A stretch of DNA of 53,872 bases from CALBGR01 sp964499935 (GCA_964499935.1 CAZCMS010000003.1:1-53872), one strand, 5' to 3'. Numbered from the stretch's first letter, positions 7,970 through 17,082 are shown. Notes: generated by a model not told the origin, from the sequence alone. Numbers and translations are program-made.

Positions 7970-10576
7970 TTAGCGACGCTTGCGTGCTTTTGCCTTACGT
8001 TGACGTTCTGCTTTGCGAGTTTTTTTCTTGGTGGCTGTTGTCTTCTTCTGCGTAGCTTGTGTTTGTGATTGCGAAATAAAGCTATCAGCATCTAAATCGC
8101 TACTATTTTCAGAAATCTGATCTGCATTTGCTACTGACTGGCGCGCAGCACGTGTTAGCTCTGTTTCAATTGGCTGATCAAGTTGCTCAGCTGAAATAGG
8201 CTCAGCGTGGAATAGTGTACGCAACACTTCATGACGCAAGTTGGCTTGCATCTCATCGAACAACAGCTGACCTTGCCGGCGATACTCCACCAACGGATCA
8301 CGCTGCCCAACACTCATCCAGTGAATACCCTCACGTAAATGCTCCATGCTTTCTAGGTGTTGCATCCATAGATTGTCAAGAACCTGTAAATACACATCCC
8401 GCTCTACTTTTCGCATAATTTCCGAAGTAAATGCTGCCTCACGCGCTTCGTAAAGCTCTTTGGCTTCTGTAGTTAGTACATCCGCAACTTTATCTGCATC
8501 CGAGTCGAACAGGCGATCAAGTGTTGGCTCATCGAAAGGAAATACGCTTTTAATGACATCTTCGAATTGATCTGACGCAACTAAAGATGATTGCAGCATC
8601 GCTTTTGCTTCTTCCTCAATAAAAATTGAGATCCGCTTTGCTACATCTGTTTTATGCAAAATATCACGCCGAATTGCATAGATTGCTTTTCGATGACGAT
8701 TCATTACATCGTCATACTTAACGACATTCTTTCGCTGGTCAAAGTGGAAACCCTCCACCTTTTTCTGCGCACCTTCTAGACTACGAGAAATCATGCGATT
8801 TTCGATAGGCATATCTTCGGCAACCTTGAGGCGATTCATGAGCCCTGCGATACGCTCACCACCAAAAATACGCATTAAATCATCTTCCGTACTCACAAAG
8901 AACTGTGTCACGCCAGGATCACCCTGGCGACCTGCGCGTCCGCGAAGCTGATTATCAATTCGTCGCGACTCATGACGCTCCGAGCCTAATACAAACAAAC
9001 CTCCAAGCTCCTTTACACCTTCGCCGAGCACAATATCTGTACCACGTCCGGCAATGTTTGTAGCAAGTGTTACCGCGCCCTTTTCACCAGCTTTTGCAAC
9101 TGTTAGGGCTTCTTTTTCATTATTCTTTGCATTCAATAGTTGATGAGGCACACCCTCTTTCTCGAGCAAATTAGCAAGTAATTCGTTTTTTTCGATTGAA
9201 ACTGTACCGATGAGCACCGGCTGGCCCTTGGTATGCAGCATCTTAACTTCTTTTGCAATTGCCTTAAACTTGCCCTTTTCGGTCTTATAAATGCGGTCGC
9301 TGCGATCCTGTCGAGTAATGTGACGATTTGGTGGAATCTCAACTACATCCAGCTTATATATCTGATGGAACTCCTCTGCTTCGGTCATTGCAGTACCAGT
9401 CATACCCGAAAGCTTTTCGTATAACCTAAAGTAATTCTGGAAAGAAATTGTTGCGAGTGTCATAGACTCTTGCTGCACCTCAACGCCTTCCTTTGCTTCG
9501 ATAGCCTGGTGCAAGCCTTCATTATATCGACGACCTGGCAATAAACGACCAGTGAATTCGTCGACAATAACGATTTCGCCCTCTTTTGTTACGACATAAT
9601 CTTTGTCGCGCTTGAATAGTGCCTGTGCGCGCAATGCTTGCTCAAGGTGGTAGATAGTACGAATATTCTGCGTAGCATACAAACTCTCGAGTCCAAGTAC
9701 TTTTTGGGCCTTTTCAACACCTTCATCTGTTAAGATGACTGTTTTTCGTTTTTCGTCTACCTCATAATGCTCATCGCGCTTCAGCTGACGCACAACCTTA
9801 GAAAATTGCGCATACGCACTACCGCTCGTCACGCTTGGCGCAGAAATAATAAGTGGCGTTCTTGCTTCATCAACCAAGATAGAGTCAACTTCGTCGACAA
9901 TCGCAAAATGAAGTGGTCGCTGCCGTAATTGATCAACTTCACGAACCATGTTGTCGCGCAGGTAATCAAACCCAAATTCATTGTTTGTGCCATACGTTAC
10001 ATCCGCAGCATATGCCTCCTGACGTGAGCATGGACGTAAATGACGAAAACGCTTGTCCTCGTGGTCTTTATTTTCAAATGACTCATCGTATATAAATGAT
10101 TCCTCTGCGATAATCACACTGGTCGTAAGACCCAAGAAACTATACACCTGCGCCATCCACCCAGCGTCACGTTGTGCAAGATAATCGTTTACTGTTACCA
10201 CGTGCACACCTTTTCCTGTAAGTGCATTGAGGTATACAGGTGCCGTTGCTACTAAAGTTTTACCTTCACCGGTCTTCATTTCAGCAACGTTACCTTCGTG
10301 AAGCACCATGCCACCAATAAGTTGCACATCAAAGTGCCTCATTCCTAGAACACGATGCGCAGATTCACGCACAACCGCAAATGCATCTGGCAGAATCGCA
10401 TCTAACGACTCTTTTTTGAGTCGTTTTTTTAGCACCTCTGATTGCTGCTGTAGCTTATCATCAGATAATTTTTTGTACTTATCACTGAGCGCATTAACTT
10501 CTTTAACACGTTTGCGCAATCTCTTGACTGTTTTTGCCTGGGGATCACCAAGCATTTTCTTGAAAACAATATGCAC
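7970..10576 (-). CDS. secA: Preprotein translocase ATPase SecA
   Basis: 868 residues from a GTG start with AGGGAG 9 nt upstream. Seen: Walker A in MKTGEGKTLVAT (about 100), DEVDSILVDEARTPLIIS (DEAD-like Walker B), helicase motifs TNIAGRGTDI and QLRGRAGRQGD, and the cross-linking and helical scaffold regions. SecA drives secretory proteins through SecYEG. The usual C-terminal zinc-binding cysteine motif is missing; a Ser/Gln-rich linker and a Lys/Arg-rich tail (KKKTRKAERQRKAKARKRR) take its place. It lies downstream of hpf. A TACAAT -10 is visible about 50 nt upstream. Confidence 0.97.
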   Translation of the reverse strand: MHIVFKKMLGDPQAKTVKRLRKRVKEVNALSDKYKKLSDDKLQQQSEVLKKRLKKESLDAILPDAFAVVRESAHRVLGMRHFDVQLIGGMVLHEGNVAEMKTGEGKTLVATAPVYLNALTGKGVHVVTVNDYLAQRDAGWMAQVYSFLGLTTSVIIAEESFIYDESFENKDHEDKRFRHLRPCSRQEAYAADVTYGTNNEFGFDYLRDNMVREVDQLRQRPLHFAIVDEVDSILVDEARTPLIISAPSVTSGSAYAQFSKVVRQLKRDEHYEVDEKRKTVILTDEGVEKAQKVLGLESLYATQNIRTIYHLEQALRAQALFKRDKDYVVTKEGEIVIVDEFTGRLLPGRRYNEGLHQAIEAKEGVEVQQESMTLATISFQNYFRLYEKLSGMTGTAMTEAEEFHQIYKLDVVEIPPNRHITRQDRSDRIYKTEKGKFKAIAKEVKMLHTKGQPVLIGTVSIEKNELLANLLEKEGVPHQLLNAKNNEKEALTVAKAGEKGAVTLATNIAGRGTDIVLGEGVKELGGLFVLGSERHESRRIDNQLRGRAGRQGDPGVTQFFVSTEDDLMRIFGGERIAGLMNRLKVAEDMPIENRMISRSLEGAQKKVEGFHFDQRKNVVKYDDVMNRHRKAIYAIRRDILHKTDVAKRISIFIEEEAKAMLQSSLVASDQFEDVIKSVFPFDEPTLDRLFDSDADKVADVLTTEAKELYEAREAAFTSEIMRKVERDVYLQVLDNLWMQHLESMEHLREGIHWMSVGQRDPLVEYRRQGQLLFDEMQANLRHEVLRTLFHAEPISAEQLDQPIETELTRAARQSVANADQISENSSDLDADSFISQSQTQATQKKTTATKKKTRKAERQRKAKARKRR

Positions 10577-10697
10577 TTCTGAAAACTCCCTCTTTAGAAT
10601 TGCTCACTTAAGCATATATTGTACCTCTTATCTGGCAGAAGCGCGAATAAAAACACGTTTTACAACATATATGGTACCTGGACTTACTAGAAATAAG

Positions 10698-11051
10698 CTA
10701 TTTACGAATACGAGCGTAAATTTTGTGTCGTAGTTTTTTATTCGTGTGCGTATCTTTATACTTCTTTAACTGAGCCTTAAGTTTTGTCTCTACAATATCA
10801 ATCGCTGCAAACATATTTACTGTTGTCTCGCTCGCATCGAGTGTTTCGTGAGGTAAATACAGCACCACGTTACAGCCAAATTGTCGTTTGTCTTTTGCGC
10901 GAGACTCTTTAAGCTTCACCTCTGCATGCACTGTTTTTCTTGCATGTCTTGGCACAAACCGATCGAGTTTGCCAATTTTTTTCTCGATATATTTTTTTAA
11001 CTCTGGGGTTAATTCTGTGTGCTGAGCGCTAATTTCTAATTTCTCAATCAT
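10698..11051 (-). CDS. hpf: Short-form ribosome hibernation factor HPF/RaiA
   Basis: 117 residues beginning MIEKLEISAQHTELTPELKKY, with the beta-alpha-beta-beta-beta-alpha layout of the S30AE family. It carries only the N-terminal domain, so it is the short type that binds near the decoding centre of idle ribosomes; the dimerising C-terminal domain of long HPF is absent. The tail is Lys/Arg-rich. AAGGAG precedes the ATG by 5-6 nt. It sits 17 nt after serS and upstream of secA, a gene order shared with Firmicutes. Confidence 0.9.
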   Translation of the reverse strand: MIEKLEISAQHTELTPELKKYIEKKIGKLDRFVPRHARKTVHAEVKLKESRAKDKRQFGCNVVLYLPHETLDASETTVNMFAAIDIVETKLKAQLKKYKDTHTNKKLRHKIYARIRK

Positions 11052-11068
11052 AACTATCTCCTTTTATT

Positions 11069-12373
11069 TTAAATTTTTTCTTTATTACCCATGTATGGTC
11101 GCAATACATCAGGAACTATCACGTCGCCTTCGGCTGTCTGATAATTTTCGATAATTGCGATTGGCCCACGACTGAGTGGCAATGCAGTTGCATCATTTGT
11201 GTAAATGAGCTCGATATTACCGTCCTCGCGACGCACGCGTGTTTTCAGTCGACGCGCCTGATAGTCTGTCATGAAGTCTGCGGTATGTGTTTCGCGATAT
11301 TTGTTTTGGCCCGGTAGCCACGCCTCGATATCAATTCCACGTGCATTTGGCTTACCGATATCTGCCGTACATTTCGTTAATACCTGATATGGAATACCGA
11401 AAAGTTGCATAATTTTTTCCTGGAGCGCAACCAAAAACAGGTGTTCATTCAGTCCAGCTTCCGCTAGCCCTAAACTTTCCATTTCGAGCTTATCGAATTG
11501 GTGCATACGGAACATGCCTTCCATGTCCTTACCGTACGTACCTGCTTCGCGCCTGAAACTTGATGCATATCCAATGTAGCGCAGTGGTAAATCCTGTTCC
11601 GTAAAAATCTCATCTGCATGCATACTGCCAAGCACATGTTCAGCGCTTCCCTGTAGCCACAAATCTTCATCTTCAATCTTATAGCGATCGTCACGTGGCT
11701 CCAACCGGTCCATTGCATCGTACAAATCTGTACGAATCAAAAACGGTGGTAATATTGGCAAAAACGGCTTATTGCTTACTTCGAGATTATTTTCACGAAT
11801 TACTTCATCAATAAACCGCTGATCGCTTAGCTTATCCATAATAAACTGAATAATCGCAAATTGTAGCCTTACAAGATCACCCTTAAGGTATGCAAACCGA
11901 GAACCCGTAACTTTTGCAGCCCGCTCTTTGTCGAGCCAGCCTTTTGCCTCTGCAATTTGGGCATGTGTTTTGGGCTCAAAATCAAACTCGGTAGGCTCAC
12001 CCACTTTTTTGCTCACCACATTTTCTTCTTCAGTTGCACCTACAGGCACATCATCTGTTGGCATGTTTGGCACCGCCTTTAGCAGAAGCAACCACTCTGC
12101 TTCAGTCTCCTTCAGACATTCTTCGCGTTTTGCGAGCTCTATTTTAAGCTGCTTACCTTCGTCGATAGCAGCTTGGTCGGGCTTGCCACCCGTTGCTTTC
12201 ATGTTTTCTGCGATCACATTACGCTGTGCGCGTAATTGCTCGACCGTTTGCAGAATATCTTTCCGCTCAGCATCAAGCGCCAGCAACCGATCAATATCAA
12301 CTTCATACCCTTTTTGTTCTGACTTCTCCCGAACCATATCGGGATCATCTCGTATTATCTGAATGTCTATCAT
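11069..12373 (-). CDS. serS: Seryl-tRNA synthetase
   Basis: 434 residues from the ATG at 12373 (MIDIQIIRDDPDMVREK). The N-terminal tRNA-binding coiled coil spans about 25-105. Class II motifs follow: motif 2 around SSFRREAGTYGKDMEGMFRMHQFDKLE and motif 3 around LPLSRGPIAIIENYQ. It charges tRNA-Ser (and tRNA-Sec where present). I reject a start 9 codons further upstream because it would overlap the promoter. The -10 TATACT ends exactly 6 nt before this ATG and no Shine-Dalgarno exists, so a leaderless transcript is predicted. Confidence 0.96.
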   Translation of the reverse strand: MIDIQIIRDDPDMVREKSEQKGYEVDIDRLLALDAERKDILQTVEQLRAQRNVIAENMKATGGKPDQAAIDEGKQLKIELAKREECLKETEAEWLLLLKAVPNMPTDDVPVGATEEENVVSKKVGEPTEFDFEPKTHAQIAEAKGWLDKERAAKVTGSRFAYLKGDLVRLQFAIIQFIMDKLSDQRFIDEVIRENNLEVSNKPFLPILPPFLIRTDLYDAMDRLEPRDDRYKIEDEDLWLQGSAEHVLGSMHADEIFTEQDLPLRYIGYASSFRREAGTYGKDMEGMFRMHQFDKLEMESLGLAEAGLNEHLFLVALQEKIMQLFGIPYQVLTKCTADIGKPNARGIDIEAWLPGQNKYRETHTADFMTDYQARRLKTRVRREDGNIELIYTNDATALPLSRGPIAIIENYQTAEGDVIVPDVLRPYMGNKEKI

Positions 12374-12379
12374 GCCACT

Positions 12380-12385
12380 AGTATA
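12380..12385 (-). promoter_or_regulatory. Extended -10 of serS, leaderless
   Basis: TGC-TATACT on the minus strand followed by 6 nt and then the ATG at 12373. The expected transcription start coincides with the A of the ATG. This also decides the start codon of serS. Confidence 0.65.
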
Positions 12386-12443
12386 GCAACACTCTGCCAA
12401 GATGTGATAGATCTCACAAAAAACAGTTTTATACGATATGTTA

Positions 12444-12472
12444 TTGACTTTGTAAAGCGCTTGTGCTACAGT
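12444..12472 (+). promoter_or_regulatory. Strong -35/-10 promoter of the small acidic protein gene
   Basis: TTGACT (12444-12449), a 17-nt spacer, and TACAGT (12467-12472). This leaves a leader of about 40 nt with AAGGAG before the ATG at 12521. Confidence 0.75.
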
Positions 12473-12520
12473 AGACAGTAGTATGAACTAAATAAAAACA
12501 TACAAAAAAAGGAGCCAATC

Positions 12521-12820
12521 ATGGCAACAAAAGAACTACCAGCAGCAAATTTTAAAAAGCTATATCAAGATCCAAACTATATGCCCTTCAATAAGTCAGA
12601 TGCTCAACCTGTTGTAGAAGTTGACGGCAGCGGTGCCGTACCAATATCCGAGACTGAGGATATTCCCGGTCACCTACTCACTGAGGTTAGAGGCCAAGCC
12701 CATGCCCTGCCTTCGTCGGAAGAAGGAAGAAACCACACCGAATCCGAGCAGCAACGTCGCGAAGAAATCGCCCAAGTAGTCGCTACAACAGCCATTCATG
12801 GTGCCGAGCAGCAACCATAA
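12521..12820 (+). CDS. Small acidic protein of unknown function
   Basis: 99 residues, Glu/Asp/Gln-rich, with no cysteine, no hydrophobic helix and no signal peptide. It contains SETEDIPGHLLTEVRGQAH in the middle and a polar helical C-terminus (SEQQRREEIAQVVATTAIHG). I recognise no family. It has one of the best promoters in the window and a good ribosome site (AGGAG, 7 nt before ATG), so it is probably well expressed. It is divergent from serS and convergent with the nuclease gene at 12846. It is likely cytoplasmic and partly disordered. Confidence 0.75.
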   Translation: MATKELPAANFKKLYQDPNYMPFNKSDAQPVVEVDGSGAVPISETEDIPGHLLTEVRGQAHALPSSEEGRNHTESEQQRREEIAQVVATTAIHGAEQQP

Positions 12821-12845
12821 ACATCCCCACTAAAATAATCTCTTG

Positions 12846-13646
12846 CTATGGCTTCGCTGATTTTTTAGCCGATTGGATATGCTGTAGTGTTAACTCGGTG
12901 CGCTGGCGTGCGTACGTACAGAACTGACAATCGCCACCCATGATATTATCGCCGACCGGAGGCATAGTCTCGCTCTCCATGCACTCTTTCATTTTTTTAA
13001 TGGTTGGCTCAACCCACTCATCGTTACCGGTGTACGGAATTACTTTCGTTGTAAATTCGAGTTTATCGTTAAAACCATCGAGATCAATTCGGCCATTCGT
13101 GTATACGAAGTAGCCCGTGTCACTCACCTTAAAGCCATTCTGACGGAGCAACCATTGGTACACCTCCATCTGGCGTTTATAGCTAATCTGCCACCCTGCA
13201 TCAATGCTTACTTCTCTATCTTTTGAAGTCGCCTTGTAATCCACAACGATGAGTTCGTCCGCATCATTAACCCATATATCATCAACTGCACCAAATACGT
13301 GCAAATTTGTTGGCTCATGCACTGCAAATACGCCCGTGAAGTTATGTCGCCAAGCGTCCAAGTTATTGTGCGAATATGGAATCGCCTTGATTTTGTGCTC
13401 AATCATCATCGGATGTGCTTTGCGTTGCTTGCGGTAGCTATCAAATTCTTTTTTTAACAGTTCGTCGATAGCTTTGTTTATATTAAACGGTGGACCGTCG
13501 GGTCGCTTAATTTTTAATCGCACATCAAGCCAAAAACAGCGCTGACATTGTGTAAACAACTCAATCTTTGAACGTGATACCTTAAATGCAGCCTTTTGCC
13601 CAGGCTGATACGGCTTGCTTCGCTCACTCCAATAGTTATTTGCCAT
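12846..13646 (-). CDS. PD-(D/E)XK nuclease, RecB/Cas4-like
   Basis: 266 residues. The core motifs of the RecB-type nuclease fold are visible: KIELFTQCQRCFWLDVRL at the N-terminus (about 27-44), the acidic GAVDDIWV, then LIVVDYKATSK (the D...DxK signature) and the Q/Y helix KRQMEVYQWLL. Two cysteines near the N-terminus (CQRC) and two near the C-terminus (DCQFC) could hold an Fe-S cluster, as in Cas4/AddB, although the 2+2 spacing differs from Cas4 (1+3). No CRISPR array or cas gene is nearby. It probably processes DNA ends in repair. The -10 lies 6 nt before the ATG with no Shine-Dalgarno, so a leaderless mRNA is predicted. Confidence 0.82.
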   Translation of the reverse strand: MANNYWSERSKPYQPGQKAAFKVSRSKIELFTQCQRCFWLDVRLKIKRPDGPPFNINKAIDELLKKEFDSYRKQRKAHPMMIEHKIKAIPYSHNNLDAWRHNFTGVFAVHEPTNLHVFGAVDDIWVNDADELIVVDYKATSKDREVSIDAGWQISYKRQMEVYQWLLRQNGFKVSDTGYFVYTNGRIDLDGFNDKLEFTTKVIPYTGNDEWVEPTIKKMKECMESETMPPVGDNIMGGDCQFCTYARQRTELTLQHIQSAKKSAKP

Positions 13647-13652
13647 CTATAC

Positions 13653-13658
13653 AGTATA
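13653..13658 (-). promoter_or_regulatory. -10 box of the nuclease gene, leaderless
   Basis: TATACT on the minus strand, followed by GTATAG and then the ATG at 13646; the spacing of 6 nt equals that of serS. No ribosome binding site can fit between them. Confidence 0.6.
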
Positions 13659-13678
13659 GCGTGGTTTTAGACCGCCGG

Positions 13679-14341
13679 CTAACGATACGCGTTATACGCA
13701 CTCTTCATACAAGAATGGTATTCTTTGTCCTCGTGATTTGTGTAGTTTTCTGCACATATTTTTGTGACTTCATTCAGCGATTTGATACCTTCGTCGGTAA
13801 ATTCAATGTACTCAATCTGTGGCTGTAATCGATCAACAGAATGATCAGAGGCAGTAATTTGTTCGTCGTCAAATTGTTGCAATGATTGCTCATCCTGATA
13901 CATGTCGTCAACATACGGTTTTATCGTCTGGCAGTTCTTCCCCCTATTATAGACTGGGTCTAAGTATAAACTGGACGGTTCGTAGTCATCCTCATAATAA
14001 TCGTCGTAGCTCCCAAAAATAGCATCACTAAGCATTGTTGCACCGTCTACCCCGCCACTCTTGGTACGATACGTTACGCAAAATTCGTATCTTGCATCAG
14101 ATAATTTTTTGTAAGTTATATTTGGATTGCTTTCAGAAATACCGGCATCTTTTAGGGACTTAGGTATTTTGTACTCTTCGTACATATAATTATTGAGTTC
14201 ATCGGCTATTTTTTCGGCAGATTTGTATGTTTTGGCATCGTCTTTTGCTGCGCCCGATTGTACCAACAATATTATCGCCATTGATGCTACAAAAACTCCA
14301 AGAATCGCCAACCCAATTTGATACTTAAATAAATTTTTCAT
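13679..14341 (-). CDS. Single-pass membrane protein of unknown function
   Basis: 220 residues. An N-terminal helix (about 8-28, IGLAILGVFVASMAIILLVQ) anchors an acidic extracellular domain with five cysteines; the last two lie in VTKICAENYTNHEDKEYHSC. The region DDYYEDDYEPSSLYLDPVYN is strongly acidic and Tyr-rich. I recognise no family. It follows the multi-pass gene at 14350-15093 by 8 nt, so the two are co-transcribed and may work together. The short weak ribosome site is AATAGGT. Confidence 0.7.
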   Translation of the reverse strand: MKNLFKYQIGLAILGVFVASMAIILLVQSGAAKDDAKTYKSAEKIADELNNYMYEEYKIPKSLKDAGISESNPNITYKKLSDARYEFCVTYRTKSGGVDGATMLSDAIFGSYDDYYEDDYEPSSLYLDPVYNRGKNCQTIKPYVDDMYQDEQSLQQFDDEQITASDHSVDRLQPQIEYIEFTDEGIKSLNEVTKICAENYTNHEDKEYHSCMKSAYNAYR

Positions 14342-14349
14342 ACCTATTG

Positions 14350-15093
14350 TTATGCCTTATGTTCGTCGTGCCAGTAATATGCTAATATCCCACCAAATAC
14401 GGCGAGAACAAGGAATGCACTTCCGATAGCCTTGCCGATGTTCTCGCCAGCTCCACTCATTCCTGCAAATATACTTACTACTATCCCAATTAAGGTGGCG
14501 AGAGATATAAGAAATGCAATAATTTGAGTTGCTTGTGTACTACGTCTCTTACTCTGATCAAACTTGAGACTCGGGTTTCTTAATTCCGCTTTTTTCAATC
14601 GTAAAAATAACATGGCAAAAATCGGCAGACCAACTATCATGAGTGCAACAGGAAAAGAAAGACTCATCATGCTTGTTTGGCCATACACCAAGCACACTAG
14701 CGTTGAGGCAAGCCCTATTGCAGTTGTAAATAACGCAAATGTTAGCATCACATATTCTACGCCACGCGGACTCAAGACTTGCACAACAGGGACTGGGGCC
14801 ACGGTGTTTTGCTCTGCTGTGCTACTTGGTTGTATAGTGGTCGGTGGTTGCTGAACAGGCACTGGATCTGCGGGTCGAAACAGGGAGGCAGCAGGTTGCG
14901 CAGGTTGATGCACCTGGTGATGGTTAGGTTGATCGTAAGAATGTTGCACATTATGAGTTACTGGCTGTGGTACCACCTGATGTGGCACGGTATGAGGCTG
15001 CGCATCATGTTGTTGCTCTGGGATGTGCTGATTTTGATCGTGGGCATCATGGCCCCATTGGTTATGTGTATCTTCGGGAACCTGTGGGTGCAT
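14350..15093 (-). CDS. Membrane protein with His/Gln/Pro-rich cytoplasmic N-terminus
   Basis: 247 residues. The first ~95 residues are low-complexity, rich in His, Gln and Pro, with more than a dozen histidines. Four membrane helices follow (about 112-135, 142-162, 190-212, 222-240). The start of the membrane part (SPRGVEYVMLTFALFTTAIG) resembles DUF5671-type proteins of Patescibacteria, but I cannot confirm this. The His-rich arm could bind metal or simply be disordered. AAGGAT precedes the ATG, and a TATAAT -10 is visible about 40 nt upstream. It is the first gene of a two-gene operon with 13679-14341. Confidence 0.7.
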   Translation of the reverse strand: MHPQVPEDTHNQWGHDAHDQNQHIPEQQHDAQPHTVPHQVVPQPVTHNVQHSYDQPNHHQVHQPAQPAASLFRPADPVPVQQPPTTIQPSSTAEQNTVAPVPVVQVLSPRGVEYVMLTFALFTTAIGLASTLVCLVYGQTSMMSLSFPVALMIVGLPIFAMLFLRLKKAELRNPSLKFDQSKRRSTQATQIIAFLISLATLIGIVVSIFAGMSGAGENIGKAIGSAFLVLAVFGGILAYYWHDEHKA

Positions 15094-15179
15094 TCGTGTA
15101 TCCTTTACTGCATAATAATATTACCCTAAATTATACGCTCAGCAGTGCAAAGCACAACAATGTAATAATTAGTCACTAT

Positions 15180-16430
15180 TTATCGACGACACAGTACAGC
15201 AAGTGTCTCGATATGCGGTGTGCGCGGAAAAAAGTTAAACACCGTCAAGAGCTCTACTGCATACTTCTCTTGTAATAAAAATAAATCACGTGCTTGTGTT
15301 GCAGGATTACAGCTAAGATACGTAATTTTAGGTGGCAATACGTCGAGCACACGTTCAACAACTTTGTTGTGCAAACCTGCACGAGGAGGGTCAAAAATAA
15401 CTGGAACATCCGAGGCGATGTAATCAAGCGCCTTTTCAGCAGAAGTTTCATACACTGTTACCTCTAAGCCACTTTTATCTGCGTTCACGTCAGCCATTTT
15501 GGCCGAAGCTGAATCAAGCTCAATCAAATCTACTGACTCCCCCGCAACACTCAGCCCAATACTGCCCGTTCCTGCATACATATCAATTATTTTTGGTTCT
15601 TGGTTATGCTCCTTGATTGCTTCTAGAGCCTTTTCAAAGACTGGGATGTTCACCTGAAAAAACGAATCAACATCATAAGTAAACGTCTTTCCAAGCAATG
15701 CGTCCTGCAGTAAAGCAGTGCCGAGTTCGTACAATAATCTTGTTGGTACAGAAGCCGGACTTTTTGGATTAGAATGATACACTCGTAGTCCTTTTAGCTC
15801 TTGTGGTAAGGAAATTTTTGGAAAAGCACCTGGCTTCACAAACAAGCTGGCAACCGCTTCACCGTCCTGGTTACAGCGCACAATAACACTTTTTAAATGC
15901 CCGGCGCGTACATTGTGTTTTTGTAATTCCACCAACACGGCACGAGCTGCTACATCAATCGCTGGCAAGGCAAGCTGACTACCTTGGACAATCTGTTTGC
16001 CATGTGAACCACGGCGATAGAGAGCTAAGTGTAACCCATCGTCATCACCCCAAAAACTATATTCCATTTTATTTCTATAGTGCCACTGCTGATCTTCGTA
16101 TATGGTATCCGGTAAATCAGGCACTGTGACTTTTTCGTGCATAAACAAATCTTGAACAATCTGTTTTTTATATGTATTTTCAGCTTCGAAAGACATCATT
16201 TGCCACGGACTTGTCGCAAGATAATTATCTTCTTGTGGCGCAATTCTTTCCGACGAAGCAGTAAGTACTTCTTCGGCAATCGCCTCAACGTAATGCTTCT
16301 TCTTTTTAATGATTCGCACTCTCACTGTTTCGTCAGGTAGCGCATTCCAGACAAAAACTTTTTGTCCGTTTGCAAACGTACCAAGCCCTTGCCCGCCGTG
16401 TACTAATTTTTCAATTTTTACTTCTTCCAT
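15180..16430 (-). CDS. RNA (uracil-5-)-methyltransferase, RlmD/RumA-TrmA family
   Basis: 416 residues. An N-terminal TRAM domain (about 1-60, starting MEEVKIEKLVHGGQGLG) is followed by the SAM-dependent fold: DMYAGTGSIGLSVA (SAM loop), FDPPRAGLHNKVVE, and YLSCNPATQARD with the nucleophilic cysteine. The family adds C5-methyl groups to uridines of 23S rRNA or tRNA using SAM. The four cysteines that hold the Fe-S cluster in RumA (normally between about 75 and 170) are absent; the matching stretch reads ATSPWQMMSF. A near-leaderless -10 sits 10 nt upstream of the ATG. Confidence 0.9.
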   Translation of the reverse strand: MEEVKIEKLVHGGQGLGTFANGQKVFVWNALPDETVRVRIIKKKKHYVEAIAEEVLTASSERIAPQEDNYLATSPWQMMSFEAENTYKKQIVQDLFMHEKVTVPDLPDTIYEDQQWHYRNKMEYSFWGDDDGLHLALYRRGSHGKQIVQGSQLALPAIDVAARAVLVELQKHNVRAGHLKSVIVRCNQDGEAVASLFVKPGAFPKISLPQELKGLRVYHSNPKSPASVPTRLLYELGTALLQDALLGKTFTYDVDSFFQVNIPVFEKALEAIKEHNQEPKIIDMYAGTGSIGLSVAGESVDLIELDSASAKMADVNADKSGLEVTVYETSAEKALDYIASDVPVIFDPPRAGLHNKVVERVLDVLPPKITYLSCNPATQARDLFLLQEKYAVELLTVFNFFPRTPHIETLAVLCRR

Positions 16431-16440
16431 AAGCCTACAT

Positions 16441-16446
16441 AGTATA
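16441..16446 (-). promoter_or_regulatory. -10 box of the methyltransferase gene, very short leader
   Basis: GG-TATACT on the minus strand, 10 nt before the ATG at 16430, giving a leader of at most about 3 nt. No Shine-Dalgarno is present. Confidence 0.45.
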
Positions 16447-16458
16447 CCTGAAATAAAT

Positions 16459-17082
16459 TTATTCGGTAGTAATGATGTTGACTAATTCGTGAGGTGTACG
16501 CGCAATGGCATAAGGCTGCAAATCTCGGAGCAAATCCTCGTGATTATACCCCCAAGCCACTGACACTATACGAATCCCTGCTTTTTTAGATGCAACGATA
16601 TCTCTTGCCTCATCGCCAACATAGTAGCTCTGCACAGCGTCTAACCTATCATTTTTTATAATTTTCCTAAGCACCTTTGCCTTGTTAAACAGACCAACAT
16701 CACCAACAATATCTGAAAAATACTCGCTTAAATCATGTTCGTTAAGAAATTTTTGCACATTCTCTACACTGTTAGACGTTACTATGCGTAACGCATAGCC
16801 CTGCTCCTGTAGTCGCTCTAGGGCCTGTGGTAATCCTTCAAATACTTGGACTTCGCTCAGTCGACTATGCATAATCTTACGGCCCTTGCGCACCAAAAAC
16901 GGTATCCGCCACAACGGGACACCGATTGAACGAGCCACTTTCTGGGCAGGCAATTTCCGAAGCGCCTCATATTCCGCCGATGTTAGCTGCCTTGTATCGT
17001 TTGTTAATTGTCTATATATCTCGACAACCAACCCCAGACTATCTGCGATAGTGCCGTCAAAATCAAATATTACTGTTTTCAT
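16459..17082 (-). CDS. HAD-superfamily phosphatase (phosphoglycolate phosphatase-like)
   Basis: 207 residues with all four HAD motifs: DFDGTIADS (motif I, nucleophile Asp7), VTSNS (motif II), the Lys in NKAKVLRKI (motif III) and YVGDEARDIVASKKAG (motif IV). The helical cap between about 15 and 85 makes it a C1-type HAD like Gph or PpaX. These enzymes remove phosphate from small molecules such as 2-phosphoglycolate; the substrate here is not determined. The -10 TATACT ends 8 nt before the ATG and there is no ribosome site. Confidence 0.88.
   Translation of the reverse strand: MKTVIFDFDGTIADSLGLVVEIYRQLTNDTRQLTSAEYEALRKLPAQKVARSIGVPLWRIPFLVRKGRKIMHSRLSEVQVFEGLPQALERLQEQGYALRIVTSNSVENVQKFLNEHDLSEYFSDIVGDVGLFNKAKVLRKIIKNDRLDAVQSYYVGDEARDIVASKKAGIRIVSVAWGYNHEDLLRDLQPYAIARTPHELVNIITTE

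Noticed and set aside
12846..13646. CRISPR-associated Cas4
   Set aside because: There are no repeats or cas genes in the window and the cysteine spacing differs from Cas4.
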